From NCBI RefSeq assembly GCF_947495845.1, contig NZ_CANMAO010000025.1, positions 1 to 61,026 of the forward strand: a DNA stretch of 61,026 nucleotides, in the 5' to 3' direction. The notes beneath the pieces are model-generated. The model did no database searches. It was not told the origin of the DNA and was given only the letters and a program-made list of their open reading frames with translations. Source of the DNA: an uncultured Endozoicomonas sp. Lineage in GTDB: Bacteria > Pseudomonadota > Gammaproteobacteria > Pseudomonadales > Endozoicomonadaceae. Both the position numbers and the translations under genes were made by a program. Positions within the stretch are counted from its first letter, which is position 1. Every line of letters starts with the position of its first letter. Below, piece by piece: positions 56,212-61,026 of this stretch.

Positions 56212-57546
56212 TTACAGTTTTGACAGTGTCCTCAGTGCCTGCTCCTTGTCAACCGGAGAATCTTTGAACCACGACGATTCAAGCGCCTGGGATATGGTGG
56301 TTCTTAACTTCGGAATTGGGTGCATAAGGCCGTTTATCAGGCTGGTAAGTGCTTTTGCCTCACGATGATAATCCGGCACTGAGTCAACGATGGCATCAAA
56401 GTTTCCAAGCTTGTTCAGTCTTGCGGATTCTTTCATGTAGTCATCATTGGTGATGTCAGAGGAAAGTTCAGGTAGCGCGGTTTTGTACGAGCCATCAGGC
56501 AGAGGGGTTGCATAATTACTCATGGCGCGTTTAATTCTAAATGCTTTTTCCACCCTTTGATTGGGAGAAAGGTCATCAATGCTGCTGCCATTAAAAAAAC
56601 TGGAACCCTCGCCCTCAAGGCCGGTCAGAAACTTGTAAAGCATTTGCCCCATGGCGTAAGCGTCAATGGCCGGACCTGCAGGCACACCATGCTCCTTGCC
56701 TTGCAGGCTATCAATGGCCTCTGGAGGCGTATAGTCTTCATGGCCACAGGACACCTTTTCGCCAACCTTGGCAGACTCTCCAAAGTCCAGCAGCTTTACC
56801 TGCTTTGAGCCAGTATCAAACAGAAAGTTGGAGGGTTTAAGGTCAGCATGAATAATATCGTTTTGATGGGCGTGGTTAACCGCTTTGAATTTTTGTTGTT
56901 CCAGAAATTTAAAGGCATTGAAAAGTTCTCCGGCAGGCAGTGGAGAGTCGCTGAGTTTGTTGGTGATCGAGCCGAGCTCCGATCCATTCAATAGTTCGTA
57001 AATCAGACCGTCACGATCGGGCTCAGAGACGGCGCCAAGATATTGAACAATATTTGGATGAGAAGGCATGGTTTCCATGATTCTATGTTCATTGGCGAGG
57101 CTGAACTCCCCTCGAACCGTTTTCAGGGCAGCGCTCCTTGGTTGTCCGGATTCATCTTCCTGAATGATTTTATAAATTGTGCCAAACCGACCGGTACCTA
57201 TGGGTTCATTTTCCGTATGAAAAGGTTGTGTGCTATCCAGCGCTTCATTATTTCCGACCTCGGAGCTGGAGAATGTCTCCTTACTTGTAACATCAGTGGA
57301 TTTAATACTGTAACTTGAGAGTGGGGTGGTTTGAGAGTCGTATCCCGAATCATTTTGCTCCCTGAGATAGGGGCTTTGAGAAGAGAGTGGCTCTATGGAT
57401 TTTCCAAGCCACTCTTTAGAAGGTTCGGGGGTAGAAGGTTCGGGAGTGTTGCAAGGGCTTGGTTCCTGGTTTACCCCCAAATCGGTATTTGGCGTTATTT
57501 TCACTATATTGATTCCATTCATTAACGTTAATAACCATGAATTCAT
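56212..57546 (-). CDS. Eukaryote-like Ser/Thr protein kinase
   Basis: The 444-residue protein has a Pro/Ser-rich N-terminal 110 residues without a membrane helix, then a kinase domain: P-loop GTGRFGTIYK (about 117-126), K142 in AALKTV, and E153 in the following helix. IIHADLKPSNFLF (HAD instead of HRD, with catalytic D235 and N240), LLDFGES (DFG at 254-256) and TPPEA complete the set. All key catalytic residues are present. The missing HRD arginine suggests activation-loop phosphorylation is not required. Unlike most bacterial kinases it has no PASTA or other sensor domain, so a role inside host cells is possible. It is wedged between pduO and a pduO 3' fragment. Confidence 0.88.
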   Translation of the reverse strand: MNSWLLTLMNGINIVKITPNTDLGVNQEPSPCNTPEPSTPEPSKEWLGKSIEPLSSQSPYLREQNDSGYDSQTTPLSSYSIKSTDVTSKETFSSSEVGNNEALDSTQPFHTENEPIGTGRFGTIYKIIQEDESGQPRSAALKTVRGEFSLANEHRIMETMPSHPNIVQYLGAVSEPDRDGLIYELLNGSELGSITNKLSDSPLPAGELFNAFKFLEQQKFKAVNHAHQNDIIHADLKPSNFLFDTGSKQVKLLDFGESAKVGEKVSCGHEDYTPPEAIDSLQGKEHGVPAGPAIDAYAMGQMLYKFLTGLEGEGSSFFNGSSIDDLSPNQRVEKAFRIKRAMSNYATPLPDGSYKTALPELSSDITNDDYMKESARLNKLGNFDAIVDSVPDYHREAKALTSLINGLMHPIPKLRTTISQALESSWFKDSPVDKEQALRTLSKL

Positions 57547-57549
57547 CGG

Positions 57550-57715
57550 CAGCTACCGGTGTGAATTGATCAAGCAAACTGCAGTTGAAAACAAAGTGTT
57601 GTTAACTCTACTTTCTGATTTAATCTATTCGATTGGTCGTCATTACGCTTTGCAGGATAAAGGCGAAGTGTTGTGGGAAGCTTCTAAAACTGTGAAAAGT
57701 GAACCAGCAGAATGA
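57550..57715 (+). pseudogene. Partial second copy of the pduO 3' end
   Basis: The frame ending at TGA 57713-57715 encodes LLSDLIYSIGRHYALQDKG and EVLWEASK, close to LSDLMYVLGRHCALQDEG and EVLWQASA at the end of the gene at 55614-56204. The similarity begins about CEL (57560), just beyond the kinase start codon, and runs to the stop, which overlaps the start of the M14 gene (ATGATGG). It looks like the original or duplicated 3' end left behind by a rearrangement involving the kinase gene. Confidence 0.8.
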
Positions 57716-58635
57716 TGGAACGATTTTACCCTATTGGTACACCAGGCGCGCCCTGGAGTGATGCGGAAAAGGCGGAATGGCTGGCATCAGTGAAGGTTAA
57801 GCGCAGCTATCCACAAGACGTTCTGGATAAAGTGTTGGCGCTTGGTAATCGGTTTGAACTGATTCAGTACGGTGCTTTGAGTATTAACCCTGAACGGTTC
57901 CCATTGTATGCATTAAAAAGCAAACAATGGGACAGCAGCAAGCCAAGTGTGTTGATTACTGGTGGTGTACATGGCTATGAAACCAGTGGTGTACAAGGCG
58001 CAATTAAGTTTGCTCAAACCAGCGCGGCTAAATATGAGAGCTATTTTAATTTACTGATTGCTCCCTGTGTCAGCCCCTGGGGATATGAAATGATTAATCG
58101 TTGGAACCCGGAAGCGGTAGATCCCAACCGATCTTTTGTAGAAAACAGCCCTTCTGAAGAGTCCGCAGCTCTGATGACGCTGGTGGCTGAATACGACAAT
58201 GACTTTTTGGTGCATTTCGACTTGCACGAAACCACCGATTCCGATGAAGACGAATTCCGCCCAGCACTGGCTGCCCGAGATGGGAAGGACTACGAACCGG
58301 ACATTGTCCCCGATGGTTTTTATCTGGTAGACGACAGTGATAATCCTCAGCCTGCTTTTCAAAAGGCGATGATTGATGCTGTCAGGAATGTGACACACAT
58401 TGCGCCACCGGATGGGAATGGCATGATTATCGGTTCACCGGTAATTCAAGAGGGGGTTATTCAGTACCCGGTAAAAAGCCTTGGTCTCTGTGCTGGTATG
58501 ACGCATTGTGAATATTGCACAACAACAGAAGTTTATCCGGATAGCCCAAAAGCCACGGATGAACAATGCAATGATGCGCAGGTGGCAGCGGTAGCCGCAG
58601 GCCTTGACTATGTTCTCAAGACCTGCAGTTTATAA
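57712..58635 (+). CDS. M14-family zinc carboxypeptidase-like protein
   Basis: The 307-residue soluble protein has the zinc-site GGVHGYETSG (H87 and E90), the substrate-pocket NRWNPEAVDPNRSF and a third ligand in HFDLHETTD. This is the pattern of M14 carboxypeptidases and succinylglutamate-desuccinylase/aspartoacylase relatives. There is no signal peptide, so it acts in the cytoplasm or is exported unconventionally. Its start overlaps the stop of the pduO fragment, implying an ancestral pduO-M14 operon. The substrate is unknown. Confidence 0.85.
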   Translation: MMERFYPIGTPGAPWSDAEKAEWLASVKVKRSYPQDVLDKVLALGNRFELIQYGALSINPERFPLYALKSKQWDSSKPSVLITGGVHGYETSGVQGAIKFAQTSAAKYESYFNLLIAPCVSPWGYEMINRWNPEAVDPNRSFVENSPSEESAALMTLVAEYDNDFLVHFDLHETTDSDEDEFRPALAARDGKDYEPDIVPDGFYLVDDSDNPQPAFQKAMIDAVRNVTHIAPPDGNGMIIGSPVIQEGVIQYPVKSLGLCAGMTHCEYCTTTEVYPDSPKATDEQCNDAQVAAVAAGLDYVLKTCSL

Positions 58636-58702
58636 GTGATTGTAGGTCGTATCGTGTAGAACGCATCGATGCGCAGAGGTTATAGCATATTGACGTGTAT
58701 CA

Positions 58703-59281
58703 TCACTCCGTTTTGCCTTTGTTGGCATCAGGGCTCACATGATCAGGCTTAGTTGTGGGGGGGCTAGCAGGTTCAGAGTCTGCAGGTATTTCCGTTTCTA
58801 GCTCTATACCGGCTCTTTGACGTAGGGTATTTAGGCGATTATCGGCAGCTTCAACATCGGGGCTGTCTTCTATGGAGGTGCGCCTACTGTCAGTACCTTC
58901 TGTTATGGAGGAGCGCATGCTACAAGCCTCACTTGAGCTGTCATCAGTTGTTCCAGCCTTGGTTTGTTTTTCATCTATGGAGGAGCGTCTGCTATCAGCC
59001 TCACTTACGTTGCCGTCAGTTGCTTCAGCATTTGTTTGCCCTTCATATATGGAGGTGTAAGACTTTTCAGAGTTCTCTACAGACGCTTCTCGTGTATTAA
59101 GTGCTTTTGCAGTGAAATGGCCGGCAGCGCCACCTATCAAGGCTCCAGCGAAAGGTAGCAATTTTGCTGCACCAACCCATGGACCCACAGTATACCCAAG
59201 TGCCGCTACAGCAACAGTTCCAGTGGCGGTCATCAAAAAATTCGCACAAAAGTTACTGGGTTGGTTATTAACTGACTGCAT
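58703..59281 (-). CDS. Uncharacterised protein with glycine-zipper helices and repeated RRxS-like motifs
   Basis: The 192-residue protein has two hydrophobic Gly/Ala-rich segments (about 16-34 and 40-56, VGAAKLLPFAGALIGGAAG) typical of glycine-zipper membrane helices. A hydrophilic tail follows with three imperfect repeats of about 25 residues containing SRRSSIDE, SMRSSITE and SRRTSIED. RRxS/T is the consensus of eukaryotic basophilic kinases such as PKA. The C-terminus is Pro/Glu-rich. I do not recognise the family. It lies between the M14 gene and the cobalamin riboswitch, transcribed away from the latter. Confidence 0.65.
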   Translation of the reverse strand: MQSVNNQPSNFCANFLMTATGTVAVAALGYTVGPWVGAAKLLPFAGALIGGAAGHFTAKALNTREASVENSEKSYTSIYEGQTNAEATDGNVSEADSRRSSIDEKQTKAGTTDDSSSEACSMRSSITEGTDSRRTSIEDSPDVEAADNRLNTLRQRAGIELETEIPADSEPASPPTTKPDHVSPDANKGKTE

Positions 59282-59489
59282 TATATCTTATCCATTTTTT
59301 CAAACGTTGAGTTAGTCGTTGGTTACCTGTCATAGCTTAGATGGATAGAAGGACAAAAAGTTCACAGTTGTATGTTAAAGGTGAGCTCATGCTGGGTTGT
59401 TCGTAAAACAAATAATAGATATGAATAATTTTCAAGTGATATAAAACGAACGTTTAGTTAGTATTGCGCAACTTTGTAAAGGTTATGCC

Positions 59490-59690
59490 GGTGTCTGATA
59501 AAGAAAACCGGCGCTTTCTACTCTCATATGAAGATAGACTCATATGACGATAGAAAGAGGGAACAGGGTGAAATTCCCTGACTGTACCCGCAACTGTAAT
59601 GGAAGAGCTTTCAATCATACGTCACTGGTCTGAACAGACTGGGAAGGCGATTTTAAGCAATGAGGCCAGAGTCAGGAGACCTGCTTTTAC
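59490..59690 (+). ncRNA. Cobalamin riboswitch
   Basis: The conserved core is clear: GGGTGAAATTCCCTGACTGT, then ACCCGCAACTGTAATGG, GTCACTGGTCTGAACAGACT-GGGAAGGCG and the closing GAGTCAGGAGACCTGC. This matches the AdoCbl-riboswitch consensus including the B12 box. The aptamer ends at about 59685. An R2 element starts nine bases later, between the aptamer and the btuF-like gene. Confidence 0.9.
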
Positions 59691-59698
59691 AAAGCCCA

Positions 59699-59861
59699 TA
59701 AGTACCCAACCATATGAAATCATATTTTCTGACTCATTGATCAGACCCTCTGACTGCGTTGCAACTCTGGTCACATAGCTCGCTATGCTCCCGACGTTGC
59801 GCCTTGCAGAGAACCTGATCAACAAGCCAGAAATATTCGATTCCATATGGCCGGGTACTTA
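59699..59861. repeat. Palindromic element, family R2, copy D (163 bp), inside the riboswitch leader
   Basis: It is practically the same sequence and orientation as copy A (5294-5456), with TAAGTACCC/GGGTACTTA ends. It separates the aptamer from the likely expression platform (AGCGTTCA/TGAACGCT hairpin at 59907-59932). Confidence 0.93.
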
Positions 59862-60010
59862 ATGATAAACCGGGCGGGTAACCTGGCGGTTGGGGGAATG
59901 AATTTTAGCGTTCAACTTTTGTCTGAACGCTCACTTCTCTTTGCACTGAGCTTATTGGTTCAGTGTCCGCGTATGCCGTCCTGAGTATTCGATATTCACT
60001 CAGGTACACC

Positions 60011-60970
60011 ATGAACAAAAACGACTTGGCCATTTTAATGATCATCCGCTCCTGGTTGGTTGCGGTTTGTCTGATATTTTCCGGGTTTGTTCAAGCTAAT
60101 GAGTTTTCTCGTTGTGTGACCGATATGAGTGGCCGTCAGGTTTGTCTCAAAACCAGCCATCCGAACATCATCAGCCTTTCTCCTGGATCGACAGAACTGT
60201 TGTTCGCTGCCGGTGCCGGAGGCCAGGTGATTGCTGTGGATGAGCACAGTGATTACCCGTCAGCCGTTGAACAACTGCCTTCTATTGGCGGTTTCCCCGT
60301 GATCAATGTGGAGGCCATTGTTGGTATGAAGCCGGATTTGGTGGTGGTTTGGGTCGGTGGTGATTCCCCGAAAGTGATGGGGCAGTTGGAATCTCTGGGC
60401 GTGAATACTTTCCATTTAAATGCGGTGGATTTCTCAGGCATAGAACAGGCGATTCTGAGCCTGGGCAAAATTTCTGGCACTGAAAAGCAAGCAGAGCAAT
60501 CGGTTAGTGCTTTCAGAGCACGGTTATCAAGCCTTGCTAAAACGTTCAGTCAGCTGGAGCCTGTGACGGTTTTTTATGAGATTTGGCGTTCACCGTTAAT
60601 GACCGTTGGCAATGGGATTTTAATAAACGACGTTATATCACTGTGTGGTGGTAACAATGTTTATGGTGATCAGGATCAGAAAATCCCCAAAATTGGCATC
60701 GAGTCTCTGATCATAAGAAACCCTCAAGCCATCATTGGCTCAGCGCCTCAGGGCGATACTCCGGAAACCCGCCGTGAAATGAAACGGTTCTGGGGGCAGT
60801 GGGAAAACCTTCAGGCAGTGAAAACCGGGCAACTGTTTTCAGTACCCAGCGACCTCATCTCCAGGACCTCGCCACGAATATTGGATGGGGCAGAAATACT
60901 CTGTCGTCAATTACAGGACGTTCGCAGTCGTCAGGCTGCAGCTTTAAACAACCTGAATTCAAGTCATTAG
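60011..60970 (+). CDS. btuF: BtuF-like cobalamin-binding periplasmic protein
   Basis: It is the substrate-binding component of a vitamin B12 ABC importer. From ATG 60011 the 319-residue protein has a signal peptide (about 8-30, MIIRSWLVAVCLIFSGFVQA). A class III binding-protein fold follows: IISLSPGSTELLFAAGAG, AVDEHSDYPSAV, LPSIGGFPVINVEAIVGMKPDLVV, a linking helix and VYGDQDQKIPKIGIE. An ATG/GTG extension to 59963 is unlikely. Control by the upstream cobalamin riboswitch supports the assignment. The transporter partners presumably follow past the window. Confidence 0.88.
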   Translation: MNKNDLAILMIIRSWLVAVCLIFSGFVQANEFSRCVTDMSGRQVCLKTSHPNIISLSPGSTELLFAAGAGGQVIAVDEHSDYPSAVEQLPSIGGFPVINVEAIVGMKPDLVVVWVGGDSPKVMGQLESLGVNTFHLNAVDFSGIEQAILSLGKISGTEKQAEQSVSAFRARLSSLAKTFSQLEPVTVFYEIWRSPLMTVGNGILINDVISLCGGNNVYGDQDQKIPKIGIESLIIRNPQAIIGSAPQGDTPETRREMKRFWGQWENLQAVKTGQLFSVPSDLISRTSPRILDGAEILCRQLQDVRSRQAAALNNLNSSH

Positions 60971-60980
60971 TGCATAACCC

Positions 60981-61026
60981 ATGACTTTTCTTGCATCCAT
61001 TCCTGTTAACTCTTTGAATGCCTCGT
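60981..61026 (+). CDS. Possible start of the next gene (cut by the window)
   Basis: An ATG 10 bases after the btuF stop opens a frame of 15 codons (MTFLASIPVNSLNAS) to the end. The position fits a cotranscribed next gene of the cobalamin locus. No family can be recognised from so little. Confidence 0.35.
   Translation, partial: MTFLASIPVNSLNAS

Overview
The window looks like a chromosomal segment of a marine, animal-associated gammaproteobacterium of the Oceanospirillales type; an Endozoicomonas-like bacterium is my best inference. Three things point that way. The core genes are gammaproteobacterial in type and order (rnfABCDGE, rplU-rpmA-obgE-proB, rpsT next to murJ, yqiB divergent from tolC). 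Short palindromic repeat elements are very abundant. Several genes carry domains normally found in animals. The taxonomic call is inference: there is no rRNA here and I could not run a search.

Layout. 1-18 kb: the end of a tRNA-Glu gene and a tRNA-Gly with an abnormal T arm, then a sugar-catabolism and fermentation block: two unrelated class II fructose-bisphosphate aldolases, dgkA, adhE, gapA, pykA, pfkA, crr, ptsG and a decayed 6-phosphogluconolactonase. An IS200-type element and a RING-finger/Sel1-repeat gene lie inside the block. 18-26 kb: an uncharacterised gene and the complete rnfABCDGE operon on the minus strand. 26-32 kb: small translation and repair genes (ygbA, a DUF2288 gene, arfB, ybaK, tag, slyD), a RhoGAP-like gene, and an IS5-family element that has split a small gene and can be removed in silico to restore its frame. 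31-46 kb: a GATE-domain membrane protein, prfC, manB, galU, an epimerase-like gene, a Cys-rich orphan, ispB, rplU, rpmA, obgE and proB. 46-61 kb: a Cry-type (insecticidal delta-endotoxin-like) gene, rpsT, murJ, yqiB, tolC, waaA, a membrane protein with an F-box-associated (FBA) glycan-binding-like domain, a PduO-type cobalamin adenosyltransferase, a Ser/Thr protein kinase wedged in front of a second partial copy of that gene, an M14 peptidase, a protein with repeated RRxS-like motifs, and a cobalamin riboswitch separated from its btuF-like gene by an inserted repeat element.

How it works together. PTS uptake (crr, ptsG) feeds phosphofructokinase, aldolase, GAPDH and pyruvate kinase. AdhE and the Rnf complex give routes for NADH re-oxidation and for coupling redox to ion gradients, which suits a facultative or oxygen-limited host niche. 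Interspersed singly among the core genes are candidate host-interaction proteins: RING-Sel1, RhoGAP, FBA, protein kinase and Cry-like toxin. This is the most interesting content of the window. Their function is inferred from domain similarity only.

The second theme is repeat load. At least six families of 140-265 bp inverted-repeat elements without coding capacity occupy the intergenic spaces. Two of them have four or more copies. They sit in promoters, in a riboswitch leader and at gene ends, and one supplies the stop codon of waaA.
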